Shown: positions 16,669 through 26,240 of the stretch, piece by piece
Position numbering within the stretch: the first letter of the stretch is position 1
Layout of the letters: each line of letters opens with the position of its first letter
Source of the DNA: Marinibium conchae
GTDB taxonomy: Bacteria > Pseudomonadota > Gammaproteobacteria > Enterobacterales > Alteromonadaceae
Direction: 5' to 3'
NCBI RefSeq assembly: GCF_015595035.1
Contig: NZ_JADNRN010000001.1
Coordinates: 1,550,001-1,614,000, forward strand
Length of the DNA stretch: 64,000 bases
Translations under genes and position numbers: made by a program
The notes under the pieces: generated by a model
Seen by the model: only the letters and a program-made list of their open reading frames with translations
Told to the model about the DNA's origin: nothing
Databases searched by the model: none

Positions 16669-19166
16669 GTTGGTCCTTGATGATGAACAATTTCCACCAA
16701 ACGAAAACCAGTGGTGTGAGATCTCACTGTCTTTTTTAATACTTGATAATGTTCAGGTGACATTGTAGCTGCATTGTCAAACCACGATCCCCCCTTCACT
16801 ACTGCTTGATCACAACGAGGGGCGAGCGTCTGACTTGCAGCTTTGCCACAATCTTGCATCCATTCTTGTACATTACCCTGCAAATCATAAAGTTGCCATT
16901 GATTTGCGGCAAAACTCCTCACTGGTGCAGTCGTTCTGGCATACTGACCAGCAAAACTGGAGGTGCTAATACAATCTTTACAATGCCCCATACTGCGAGT
17001 TTTACTCAAGGCTAAGTTGCTATTATCGCCATTGCCATTGACAGACCGAGTAGCGAATATCCACTCTTTTTCGGTAGGCAATCGCAACTCAGTTCCAGTG
17101 ATAGACGATAGCCAGGGTATGAATTTTTCTTGTATATCATACCAGCTCACGTTGACTACGGGGTGGTTTGGACGACTAAAGATAACAGCCCGCTGATCAG
17201 TCGACACCCTAGAGCTCGTAGCGCATTTACCGGCAGCAACGCACGCCATATAAAGGCTGTTGCTGACTTCGGTCGACATCATTCTAATTCGCTTTTGTGA
17301 ATCAGGGATCTTAGGCAGCAATATAAATTCAACGGGAATGCCATCTGCAACTCTTGGGTCGCTATTGCCAATAAAGTAGCGACTATCAGATAAGCTCAGT
17401 GTTGCGTTTATATTGAAACTTGGTAAACGTAAAGACACTTTCTTTTTTATCGTGGTAAAGCCATTTCTACTCAACCTTAAGATGTAGTCGCCTTCAGTGA
17501 GTTGCCCACTAAGTACTTCATCACCACTGAGGGACTGAAAGCTGACTACCGCGTCTGCGGGCTGAACATTCAGGCGCACTTGCACTACTTGCGCAGGTAA
17601 CGACGATTCGATGCGCATTGTTTTATCGCTCTGGTGGGTATCGATTTGGTTCGTATGGATCGCTTCCTGATTATTAGCACTAGAAGTATTAGCCGTTGAA
17701 GGCGTTACCCGTGGTTTAGAAAACTCGACAATGTTAGGAATCAGTGCGGCAAGCAACACCCCCCCCATTACTGCACAAAAGCGAAAGAAATAGCGCCAAC
17801 TTAATAAGCTAGTTGTCTTGATTTTAGCTTGATGAGTTTTAGCTTGATTAGTATGACAAAACACTAAGTTTTCCCGAGCGGCAATTTTTTCCTCCAAGTG
17901 ACTTGGTTGCGACAACACAGCATTGCCTAATTCAAGTAGACGCGCTTTGTGTTGCCCATCAAGAGGCCCATTGGCAGCAATAATTGCCTGATCTACCTGC
18001 TCTATCCAGAGCGAAAAGCGAGCAAAATCAGGCCTCTCTTTTTTGAGTTGTCGCGTTACCCTTTCTATAAATTGAATAAATCCGGCTTCGTCATAGTTTT
18101 CATGAAGCACAGCTTTGGCCTGTAAAGAGAGACGTTGGAAGTTTTTCTCATCAACTTCAGCCTCACTGACTAAAAGGGCAATAATATCATTTTTTATGGC
18201 TGATAAGGATTCTGTCTCAGGTGAAGAAGCCGCTGACCATTGTTGAGTAGTCGCATGGTAAGAGGCGCGATTTTTTATGGCTTGTTCATCGTTTGTGTTA
18301 TCGCTAAACGCATCGTCGATTTCTGATGCATCAATTTTTTGGTTTTGACTTTGATATTCCCTGCTAGAAGATAAATCGCTTAGCACTTGCTCGATTAGTC
18401 CTTGGATTTGAAGTGCGTTATGGGGCCTATGTTCGGGTGCAGCCGCTAGCAAACTGCGAAGCAAATAGTAGATTTTCTCATGTGCAGTTGACGTTGATTG
18501 CTCCGAGTCGTGGGCTTTGGGTCTGCAAGGCAGTCGACCAAATAAACAACGAAACAAAATCTGACCGAGTGAGTAAAAATCCGAATGAACGGACAAGTTA
18601 GTCTTACCCAACATTTGCTCTGGACTTGCATAGGCGGGCGTGCCAGCTAGATTATAATGAGTGTACGATAAATATGAATTGGATGTTCGCGAGTCGTTCT
18701 GAGTTTTAGTGTCGGAATTTACCGATATCCCAAAATCAATAATTTGCACTTCGTCGTTATCGTCGAGAAGAATATTGGCTGGTTTTAGGTCCAAATGGAG
18801 AATACCCGCTCGATGAATACAAGCTAGACCTTTCAGCAACTGCAAAGCAATCGACAATGACTTTGTTACACTGAGTTTGTTGTCCTCTCCTAATAGTGTA
18901 GCTAGGCTTCGCTTGTAATAAGGCATGACGAGATAGGGCTGTGCTTGATCATCATCAACAAAGCCATAACTCATGAAATTTATGATATTGGGAGATGATG
19001 CCAAACCATGCAAAAGCTTCGCTTCGCTTAAAAAGTTAGTGGTTGAGCCAGTAAATACTTTAACTGCAACTTGTACATCTAACAAAGGGTCTTGAGCCAG
19101 GTAAACCGACGCACTTCCTCCTCGGTCGATAAGTCCAAGTACTCGATATTTACCTATAGTGTTCAA
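16665..19166 (-). CDS. Membrane Ser/Thr protein kinase fused to PEGA and FGE-sulfatase-like domains
   Basis: An 833-residue protein. The kinase domain (about residues 5-265) is intact: Gly loop RGGSASVYLA, VAVK (Lys36), HLDLKPANILL (Asp126), DFG (Asp144) and GTPAYASPEQ. After an acidic linker comes a transmembrane helix (about 459-480). The periplasmic part has a PEGA-like domain (about 527-595, ending GDYILRLSRNGF) and a formylglycine-generating-enzyme/SUMF1-like domain (about 610-826; PVVNVSWYDI, LRLPTEKEW, GNVQEWMQD, VVKGGSWFDN, TGFRL). Kinase plus FGE-like protein recalls PpkA/TagR of type VI secretion, here in one chain. The start is TTG, supported by AAGGAG six bases upstream. First gene of the leftward cluster. 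The FGE-like part more likely senses or binds than makes formylglycine; that is inference. Confidence 0.9.
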   Translation of the reverse strand: MNTIGKYRVLGLIDRGGSASVYLAQDPLLDVQVAVKVFTGSTTNFLSEAKLLHGLASSPNIINFMSYGFVDDDQAQPYLVMPYYKRSLATLLGEDNKLSVTKSLSIALQLLKGLACIHRAGILHLDLKPANILLDDNDEVQIIDFGISVNSDTKTQNDSRTSNSYLSYTHYNLAGTPAYASPEQMLGKTNLSVHSDFYSLGQILFRCLFGRLPCRPKAHDSEQSTSTAHEKIYYLLRSLLAAAPEHRPHNALQIQGLIEQVLSDLSSSREYQSQNQKIDASEIDDAFSDNTNDEQAIKNRASYHATTQQWSAASSPETESLSAIKNDIIALLVSEAEVDEKNFQRLSLQAKAVLHENYDEAGFIQFIERVTRQLKKERPDFARFSLWIEQVDQAIIAANGPLDGQHKARLLELGNAVLSQPSHLEEKIAARENLVFCHTNQAKTHQAKIKTTSLLSWRYFFRFCAVMGGVLLAALIPNIVEFSKPRVTPSTANTSSANNQEAIHTNQIDTHQSDKTMRIESSLPAQVVQVRLNVQPADAVVSFQSLSGDEVLSGQLTEGDYILRLSRNGFTTIKKKVSLRLPSFNINATLSLSDSRYFIGNSDPRVADGIPVEFILLPKIPDSQKRIRMMSTEVSNSLYMACVAAGKCATSSRVSTDQRAVIFSRPNHPVVNVSWYDIQEKFIPWLSSITGTELRLPTEKEWIFATRSVNGNGDNSNLALSKTRSMGHCKDCISTSSFAGQYARTTAPVRSFAANQWQLYDLQGNVQEWMQDCGKAASQTLAPRCDQAVVKGGSWFDNAATMSPEHYQVLKKTVRSHTTGFRLVEIVHHQGPT

Positions 19167-19400
19167 CCAAGTCTCCTTGTATTAGCACAAAATCAACAAC
19201 GCTGTTACTTTGGCTACTTTTTCTTATAAAGGCAAATTTACCAGCCTCACTAATACACATTATAAATTTTTCGCTCCCTGGCCTTTGTGTCGAACAAATG
19301 GCGCTAGAGTAGTTTTACATCTTCAAAAAGCAAAAAACATGCAAATATGCAGAATTTCCCCACCCTTTTCTTTACAGCAGACTTAGCCTATACTTCTAGC

Positions 19401-19859
19401 ATGAAAAAGAACATGTTTGTGTATTTCGTAGCGATAGTCCTCCTATTGGCTCAAGTTGGCCAAGGCTTCGCTGTTGCAGCTAACACACTCACTGCGCAGC
19501 CGGCTTGCAACATGAACGACGCCGACATGACCATGATGATGCAGAGCAGTGACATGCGCGACGCCGAAGGTGACAATGAAAACGACGTTCTAGAAACTGA
19601 CGACAACAGCAACACAAATGAGTCGCATTGTTGTGAAATGAATGCAGAACTGAGCAATGAACTGGGCAAAGAACCGAGTAAGTGCAAAAATGACTGCAAC
19701 GAATGTGGTTGCGCTCATTTTGCCTCAGCAAACTTCATGCTCTTTGCGAAGTCTCCCTCGCTCACCACCAATATCATTAGAAGTAAGGTAATTCGCTTTT
19801 TGGGATTACAGCCAAGCGCTGCTTTTAGCAACAAAAACCACCGCCCTCCTATTTCTTAA
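19401..19859 (+). CDS. Met/Cys-rich exported protein, CopL/DUF2946-like
   Basis: A small exported protein (152 residues from the ATG at 19401; an in-frame ATG at 19347 would add 18 residues that spoil the signal peptide). After a signal peptide ending near AVAA comes a low-complexity acidic region dense in potential metal ligands: Met-rich (MTMMMQSSDM), a His-Cys-Cys cluster (SHCCEM) and a Cys run (CKNDCNECGC). The tail NHRPPIS resembles the Pro-rich end of CopL/DUF2946-type proteins found beside copper genes. It stands 124 bp upstream of the CusCBA-like operon on the same strand, so it is probably a periplasmic copper binder or a copper-responsive leader. Family match is by composition and context, not by strong sequence identity. 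Confidence 0.65.
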   Translation: MKKNMFVYFVAIVLLLAQVGQGFAVAANTLTAQPACNMNDADMTMMMQSSDMRDAEGDNENDVLETDDNSNTNESHCCEMNAELSNELGKEPSKCKNDCNECGCAHFASANFMLFAKSPSLTTNIIRSKVIRFLGLQPSAAFSNKNHRPPIS

Positions 19860-19983
19860 ACCAACATTAGAAGCGTAAAGCATTCGCTAAGTTTTACCAG
19901 ACTCGTGAGTATATGAATTATTAATGCGCACAGGACTCGGTAAGCATTAGCGTATCGTCTATTTTGTTTGTTTGAGATTGACC

Positions 19984-21426
19984 ATGAAAAAGAATTTGCC
20001 TAGCTCTATGAATCGAGCTTTTTTCACCGTTTTTAGACCTAAGTTATACCTGTCTATTGCCTTAACCTGCTTGCTTAATGTTCCGCTAGCTTTTGCTAAG
20101 CTGCCAGAAAAGACGGCGATAAAGCAAAGTTATCCTGATCAACATACCGTTCAACTCTCGCTGAGTGACGCAAAAGCAGCGGTATTGCAACAAGATCAAT
20201 GGTTGCAGAAAAGCCAGTATCAAGAAAAAGCGCTGCGCTCGAAAAGTAGCGCAGCTCTTGCCCTTCCCGATCCGGTAGTAAATTTGTCGGTGTTGAACCT
20301 ACCTACCGATGGCTTTGCTTTCGATCAAGAAGCAATGACTCAGCTAAAAGTGGGGATTCAACAAGATATACCACAAGGGAATAGCAGAGAGATTGAAAAT
20401 CAACGCTTACGAACCATGGCCAAAGAAGAGCCCCTATTGAGGGAGTATAGAAAAAAGCAGCTAGTATTAAGAACGACCGTACTGTGGTTAAACGCTTATC
20501 AAGCACAAAAAAGCGTAGAGCTCACGCAAGAAGCATTACCACTGGTGAAGAAACTGCAGGATCTCAGCGAAGCAGAATATTCGTCGAGCTTTAGCGATGT
20601 GACCCAGCAAGATGTCATTCAGGCTGAAATCGATATTGCAGAACTTAGTGAGCGCCTAATTCGATTCAAAACCGAAAAAGAAAACGCGACAGCCCAGCTA
20701 GGTCAGTACCTATATCCCATTGAATCGCCAACCGACCTTAGCAAAGATTTCAGCAATGATTGGCACTTTAATTTTGAGGATATCGCCGAGCAAGAGTCGC
20801 AATTGGCTAGTGTTATTAAGCTACTCAGCAAAGATAAACACGAGTTGCTGTTGATGCTGAAAAATCACCCCTTGTTCTTAATTAACAAGCAACGCATTGC
20901 AGCGGGAAACTTGTCGACCGACCTAGCCAAGCAAGCCTACAAGCCGAAATGGGGGCTTAATGCGAGTTACGGCTTGCGTAGCGATTCACCTCAGGGCAAT
21001 AGTCGAGCAGACTTCTTCTCGGTCGGCGTTAACGTTAACCTGCCTCTATTCTCCAATACCAAAGTTGATGCAGAAGTGGCTAGTAGTATTCAATCAACAG
21101 AAGCTATGCGCACCGATGGATTATTGTTACTCAAAGAATTGTTATCGGGCTTAACTGTTGCTTTAAGTAGACTAGACGGCTTGCAACAGCGCCGCCAAAT
21201 TTATGAACAAAATATAATACCAAAACTACAACAACAAGTGAGGTCTAACCAAAGCGCCTATGCCAGTGATCGAGGTAGTTTATCCAAGCTAGTGAAAACA
21301 AAACTCCGTGAAGTGAAAGCTAATATCACTTTATTGCAAATCCGAAGCGAACAATACAAAACGCTGGCAGAAGTTCACTACCACATTAGCACTTCGATAA
21401 CACCAATGGAGAAAAACAATGACTAA
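19984..21426 (+). CDS. cusC: Outer-membrane efflux protein, TolC/CusC family
   Basis: A 480-residue exported protein. ATG at 19984 is preferred to a TTG four codons earlier because it has GAG seven bases upstream and gives a normal signal peptide (core about residues 18-35, cut near AFAK). The protein shows the two-fold repeat of outer-membrane factors: long helices with LSDAKAAVLQQDQWLQKSQYQEKAL and later KDKHELLLMLKNHPLFLINKQRIAAGN, and strand turns such as GLNASYGLRSDSPQGN. It forms the trimeric exit duct for the CusBA pump encoded next, overlapping cusB by eight bases. There is no lipobox Cys after the signal peptide, unlike E. coli CusC, so it is probably not lipid-anchored. Confidence 0.87.
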   Translation: MKKNLPSSMNRAFFTVFRPKLYLSIALTCLLNVPLAFAKLPEKTAIKQSYPDQHTVQLSLSDAKAAVLQQDQWLQKSQYQEKALRSKSSAALALPDPVVNLSVLNLPTDGFAFDQEAMTQLKVGIQQDIPQGNSREIENQRLRTMAKEEPLLREYRKKQLVLRTTVLWLNAYQAQKSVELTQEALPLVKKLQDLSEAEYSSSFSDVTQQDVIQAEIDIAELSERLIRFKTEKENATAQLGQYLYPIESPTDLSKDFSNDWHFNFEDIAEQESQLASVIKLLSKDKHELLLMLKNHPLFLINKQRIAAGNLSTDLAKQAYKPKWGLNASYGLRSDSPQGNSRADFFSVGVNVNLPLFSNTKVDAEVASSIQSTEAMRTDGLLLLKELLSGLTVALSRLDGLQQRRQIYEQNIIPKLQQQVRSNQSAYASDRGSLSKLVKTKLREVKANITLLQIRSEQYKTLAEVHYHISTSITPMEKNND

Positions 21427-23026
21427 ATTATCGAATAAACGCGACGCTAGAAAATGGTTAATCGTACTTTTTGTTGGGGTTTTGGCAGCTATGTTAATTG
21501 CCCTTGTTGTTTCTCGTCTTTATGTTAGTGCAAATGGAAATGGAAGTGCCAGCGCTCATAAAATGGGTGATGAAGGGAAGAACATGGCTAGCGAAGCTGA
21601 AATTTTGTACTGGGTAGCGCCCATGGATGCAAACTTTAGGCGAGATAAACCAGGAAAGTCGCCTATGGGCATGGACTTAGTGCCAGTTTACGCCAACGAT
21701 AATGGAGCTGCTAGTGCTGACGCAGGCCTAGTACAGATTAGTGCCAGAATAGAAAATAATTTAGGAGTGAAGACCGATGTTGTTAAGTTCATTCCAAATG
21801 AAGTCAGTTTGCATCTGAGTGGTCAGCTTGCATTCGCTCAAGATAACATTGCCCACATTCATCCTCGGGTCACTGGTTGGATAGAAAAGCTCTATGTGCG
21901 CAGTGTCGGCGAAGAAGTCACTCAAGGAGACGCGCTTTATACCTTGTACTCCCCAGAACTGGTTAACGCACAAGAAGAATATTTACTGGCACTCAAACAA
22001 GCAAACAGCAATATTATTAACGCCGCACAGGCGCGTTTGCAGGCGCTTAACTTGCCTTTAAAAGCAATTGAAGAAATTCGACAAACTCAGCTTATTCAGC
22101 GAGAAGTGACATTTTATGCCCCTCAATCTGGCGTGATTAAAGAACTTAATATTCAAGAAGGTTTTTACGTTAGTCCATCGAAAACCATGTTGTCTATTGC
22201 GGCCATTGACCAACTCTGGGCCATATTGGATGTGTTTGCCAGTGACGCGGCCAAGCTTGCTGTCGGCCAGACTGTATATCTGAATTCTGAGTTTTTCCTG
22301 GCGCAACAGATAACAACTCAGGTCGCTTACATTTACCCGACTCTTGAGCCGACAAAAAAAACCTTACAAGCACGTGTAAACGTGAGTAATACCGATAAAC
22401 GCCTTAAACCCGGCATGTTCGTTAGCGCTCAACTGGATACAAAAATGCAAAACACTCACCACGAAGCAAGCGAAGTCTTGGTGGTGTTGCGAGATGCAGT
22501 AATCGACACCGGCAAGCAAACTCGGGCTGTTCTGGCGCTGGGCGATGGTCAGTACAAATCGATAGCAATCACGACGGGCCGACTCTATGGTAGCTATATT
22601 GAGGTAGTTGAAGGCTTGCGCGAGGGCGACAAAATAGTAAGCTCCGCTCAATTTTTACTAGATTCTGAGAGTAGTATTAGCTCTGACTTTTCTCGGATTG
22701 ACGGCAATGATACGCCACTACCTGACACGAGCGGTGAAGTGAGTGCTTGGACCCATGCGACAGTTGAAGAAGTGTTCATTGATGAGGCAATGCTTAAGCT
22801 CAGTCATGGTCCGCTTGCTGAATTCAATATGATGGGGATGACAATGAATTTCCTAATTTCAGACAGCCTTAATATTAACGACTTCAGAGCGGGGCAAGAT
22901 TTACACGTAGAAATCGTGAAAAGCAATTCTGGTATGTATAAAGTTTCTACCGTTCATTTTATGCAGGATTCAACAGAGGCTACAGTAGACAGCCCAACAA
23001 CTGCCAATGAAGAGAACCAATTATGA
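21419..23026 (+). CDS. cusB: CusB-type metal efflux adaptor with C-terminal CusF-like domain
   Basis: A 535-residue adaptor with an N-terminal anchor helix (about residues 13-34). Next comes the heavy-metal-binding segment of CusB proteins (about 64-92, YWVAPMDANFRRDKPGKSPM, keeping Met residues where related domains have Cys). The barrel-sandwich and helical hairpin follow (about 130-250, AHIHPRVTGWIEKLYV), then the beta-barrel and membrane-proximal domains up to about 430. Residues about 439-519 form a CusF-like copper/silver chaperone domain: His463, Met474 and Met476 match the three CusF ligands, while the Trp that caps the metal in E. coli CusF is Met471 here. The fusion removes the need for a free CusF. 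It overlaps both neighbours, so the pump is made as a unit. Confidence 0.93.
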   Translation: MTKLSNKRDARKWLIVLFVGVLAAMLIALVVSRLYVSANGNGSASAHKMGDEGKNMASEAEILYWVAPMDANFRRDKPGKSPMGMDLVPVYANDNGAASADAGLVQISARIENNLGVKTDVVKFIPNEVSLHLSGQLAFAQDNIAHIHPRVTGWIEKLYVRSVGEEVTQGDALYTLYSPELVNAQEEYLLALKQANSNIINAAQARLQALNLPLKAIEEIRQTQLIQREVTFYAPQSGVIKELNIQEGFYVSPSKTMLSIAAIDQLWAILDVFASDAAKLAVGQTVYLNSEFFLAQQITTQVAYIYPTLEPTKKTLQARVNVSNTDKRLKPGMFVSAQLDTKMQNTHHEASEVLVVLRDAVIDTGKQTRAVLALGDGQYKSIAITTGRLYGSYIEVVEGLREGDKIVSSAQFLLDSESSISSDFSRIDGNDTPLPDTSGEVSAWTHATVEEVFIDEAMLKLSHGPLAEFNMMGMTMNFLISDSLNINDFRAGQDLHVEIVKSNSGMYKVSTVHFMQDSTEATVDSPTTANEENQL

Positions 23027-26000
23027 TTGCTAACCTCATTCATTGGTCGATTAAGAATCGCTTGCTGGTACTCTTGGTTACGCTATTGATATCGGGCTTT
23101 GGTTTATATTCCGTACAAAAAACGCCAGTAGATGCAATACCCGATCTCTCAGATGTTCAAGTGATTGTAAAAACATCCTACCCAGGCCAAGCGCCTCAAG
23201 TAGTTGAAGAGCACATAACCTACCCTATCAGCAGTGCAATGTTGTCGGTGCCGGGAGCGCATACTGTAAGAGGCTTTTCATTTTTTGGTGACTCTTACGT
23301 GTATATTATTTTTGATGACAACACCGATATTTACTGGGCACGTAGCCGGGTTTTAGAATATCTTTCGCAAGTCAGCAGTAGCTTGCCACCGAGCGCAAAA
23401 ACTCAATTAGGGCCCGACGCCAGCGGTGTTGGTTGGGTATATATGTACGCCTTGAGTGACGAATCTGGCAAGCATAGCCTTGCAGACCTCACTAGCATTC
23501 AGAATTGGTTTTTAAAATATGAATTGCAAACCCAGTCAGGAGTCGCTGAGGTCGCCACGGTAGGCGGCATGGTGAAGCAATATCAAGTGATAGTCGACCC
23601 CATGAAATTGCAAAGCTATCAGTTACCACTAGCCACAGTGCACAAAGCAATAGAGCAAGCAAATCAGGCATCCGGCGCTTCTGTGATTGAAATTGCTGAA
23701 GCCGAATACATGGTGACAACCTCTGGCTATCTTAGCAAACGAAGCGACATTGAAAACATTCCAGTGCTGCTGTCAGGCCCAAAGACGCTTAAAAAGCGCG
23801 ATGATAATTACGGCACGAGTACATCTACAACAACGCCTTTGCTGCTAAAAGATATCGCAAGAGTAGAGATTGGCCCGCAAATGCGCCGCGGAGTTGCTGA
23901 GCTTGACGGCCGTGGCGAGAGTGTTGGCGGCATAGTAGTCATGCGCCACGGTGAAAATGCACAACAAACAATTAACGCTGTGAAGAACAAACTCAAGGCC
24001 TTGCAAAATAGTCTGCCAGACGGCGTTAAAATAACCACTGTCTATGACCGCTCAGCATTAATCGAGCGATCGATCGACAACCTAACGATGAAACTACTTG
24101 CTGAATTCGCGGTCGTTAGCATTATTTGCATTGTTTTTTTGTTCCATTTACCTTCCTCTTTCGTTGCCATCATCAGCTTACCCATTGGTATTTTGGTAGC
24201 TTTCAGCATAATGCACATGCAGGGAATTAATGCGAATATTATGTCCTTAGGTGGCATTGCTATTGCCATTGGTGCGATGATAGACGGTGCAATAGTACTT
24301 GTGGAAAATATGCATAAGCACATTGAAAAGGAGCCTTTGACACAGCAAAACCGATGGAAGATTGTTGCCAAATCGGCCAGCGAAGTTGGCCCTGCCCTGT
24401 TCTTTAGTCTGCTAATCATTACCGTTAGTTTTATACCTGTATTTACCCTAGAAGCACAGGAGGGGCGAATGTTTACTCCTCTTGCGTATACCAAAACCTA
24501 TGCAATGGCAGCGGCTGCTATACTAGCAGTTACCCTAGTGCCAGTGCTGATGGGCTATTTTGTACGAGGTAACATTCGCCCAGAAAGTACAAATCCACTT
24601 AATAAAGCTCTCATAAGCGTTTATCGCCCCATATTGAGAGGCGTTTTGCACCACCCCAAACTCACCTTGCTGATGGCACTTGTCATTATGGGGCTAGGCT
24701 TGTACCCCTTAAACAAAATGACAACTGAATTCATTCCGCCTTTTGATGAAGGGGATTTGATGTATATGCCAAGTACCTATCCTTCGATATCAGTGGGTAA
24801 AGCACGACAAATATTGCAACAAACAAACAAGCTGATAAAAACACTTCCTGAGGTTGAACATGTATTTGGCAAAGTAGGTAGAGCCGACACCGCCACCGAT
24901 CCTGCGCCACTCACAATGATCGAGAGCAATATAAAGCTGAAACCCAAGTCAGAATGGCGTGACGGCTTAAGCACCGACGACCTCATTCAGGAATTAGATG
25001 CCCTAGTCGACTTCCCGGGAATAACGAATGCTTGGGTTATGCCGATTAAAACACGAATCGATATGCTTGCCACTGGCATCAAAACGCCAATTGGTATCAA
25101 AATCAGCGGGCCAGATCTTGCAACGATTCAACATATTGGTGAAGAAATAGAGAGTACTTTATCGAACATGGAAGGCTCTGCCTCTGTGTATGCTGAACGC
25201 TCAGTGGGCGGGCGCTATATTCATATCGACATCGATCGAGTGGCAGCAGCACGCTTCAACATAAGTATAGCCGAATTACAAAAATTCATTGCTAGCGCAG
25301 TTGGTGGACGCAATATTACCACTACCGTAGAGGGCCTCGAACGTTATCCAGTGCAATTACGCTTTGCGCAATCCTATCGAGACTCACCTGAACGCTTAGC
25401 GCAGCTTCCTTATATCACAGCAACAGGAGCCCATGTACAACTGTCGGATCTAGCAACAATCAACATAGTGAATGGTCCTGCTGGCATCAAAAGCGAAAAT
25501 GCTCGCCCTTCTGGCTGGGTATATATCGACATTGAAAATATCGATGTGCAAGGCTACGTTGACGCAGCATCAACAAAGATTGTTGAGCAAGTCGCGTTAC
25601 CGCCAGGCTATTCAATCAGCTTCAGTGGCCAATTTGAATACATGCAAAGGGCAAAAGATAAATTGAGCTATGTGATCCCACTCACCCTTGGGATCATCGT
25701 GCTGCTACTTTACTTAAGTTTCAAAAGTTTCGCGCAAGTTACTCTCATATTAGTCACTTTACCCTTGGCCCTTATTGGCGGATTGTGGCTAAGCTACCTG
25801 TTAGATTTTAGCTTATCGGTAGCTGTTGGTGTGGGTTTCATTGCCTTGGCAGGTGTTGCCGTTGAAATTGGGATAATTTTGTTAAGCTATCTTGATTCAG
25901 CCTATGCCAAACTGCACAACAAAAAAACGCAAAATGGCGCAGAATCTACTGCATTTAACACCGACATTTTGCAAGAAGCGATCATACAAGCATGTGAGAA

Positions 26001-26217
26001 ACGAATACGCCCCATTATGATGACTTCAACCTCCATTATATTTGGCCTGCTTCCTGTCTTGTTCGGTGACGGTGCTGGCTCAGAACTAATGAGTCGCATA
26101 GCGGCGCCCATGGTAGGAGGAATGATAAGTGCTTTATTCCTAAGCCTGATAGTATTGCCGGTGCTTTATTATCTGTGGAGAAAGTCAAGCGATGGAAAAA
26201 GTGTGTCATCACAGTAG
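23023..26217 (+). CDS. cusA: CusA-type copper/silver RND efflux pump
   Basis: A 1064-residue inner-membrane proton-driven transporter of the heavy-metal RND family. It shows the duplicated RND plan with helix 1 (about residues 11-28), the two large periplasmic domains and two six-helix bundles (about 340-530 and 880-1055). The three Met residues that bind Cu(I)/Ag(I) in E. coli CusA are kept in context: LMYMPSTYPS, PLTMIESNIKL and RIDMLATGIK. GGIAIAIGAMIDGAIVLVENMHKH is the helix-4 region with the proton-relay Asp. This argues for monovalent copper or silver export rather than Co/Zn/Cd (CzcA). It starts inside the end of cusB (ATGA). The stop is 23 bp from the convergent gene at 26241. Confidence 0.95.
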   Translation: MIANLIHWSIKNRLLVLLVTLLISGFGLYSVQKTPVDAIPDLSDVQVIVKTSYPGQAPQVVEEHITYPISSAMLSVPGAHTVRGFSFFGDSYVYIIFDDNTDIYWARSRVLEYLSQVSSSLPPSAKTQLGPDASGVGWVYMYALSDESGKHSLADLTSIQNWFLKYELQTQSGVAEVATVGGMVKQYQVIVDPMKLQSYQLPLATVHKAIEQANQASGASVIEIAEAEYMVTTSGYLSKRSDIENIPVLLSGPKTLKKRDDNYGTSTSTTTPLLLKDIARVEIGPQMRRGVAELDGRGESVGGIVVMRHGENAQQTINAVKNKLKALQNSLPDGVKITTVYDRSALIERSIDNLTMKLLAEFAVVSIICIVFLFHLPSSFVAIISLPIGILVAFSIMHMQGINANIMSLGGIAIAIGAMIDGAIVLVENMHKHIEKEPLTQQNRWKIVAKSASEVGPALFFSLLIITVSFIPVFTLEAQEGRMFTPLAYTKTYAMAAAAILAVTLVPVLMGYFVRGNIRPESTNPLNKALISVYRPILRGVLHHPKLTLLMALVIMGLGLYPLNKMTTEFIPPFDEGDLMYMPSTYPSISVGKARQILQQTNKLIKTLPEVEHVFGKVGRADTATDPAPLTMIESNIKLKPKSEWRDGLSTDDLIQELDALVDFPGITNAWVMPIKTRIDMLATGIKTPIGIKISGPDLATIQHIGEEIESTLSNMEGSASVYAERSVGGRYIHIDIDRVAAARFNISIAELQKFIASAVGGRNITTTVEGLERYPVQLRFAQSYRDSPERLAQLPYITATGAHVQLSDLATINIVNGPAGIKSENARPSGWVYIDIENIDVQGYVDAASTKIVEQVALPPGYSISFSGQFEYMQRAKDKLSYVIPLTLGIIVLLLYLSFKSFAQVTLILVTLPLALIGGLWLSYLLDFSLSVAVGVGFIALAGVAVEIGIILLSYLDSAYAKLHNKKTQNGAESTAFNTDILQEAIIQACEKRIRPIMMTSTSIIFGLLPVLFGDGAGSELMSRIAAPMVGGMISALFLSLIVLPVLYYLWRKSSDGKSVSSQ

Positions 26218-26240
26218 CTCGCCGCAAATATGACTGTTAG

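Noticed and set aside
6517-19166. Type VI secretion system
   Set aside because: Kinase, FHA and FGE-like domains fit its control module, but no sheath, tube, spike, baseplate, ClpV or TssJLM gene is present in the window.
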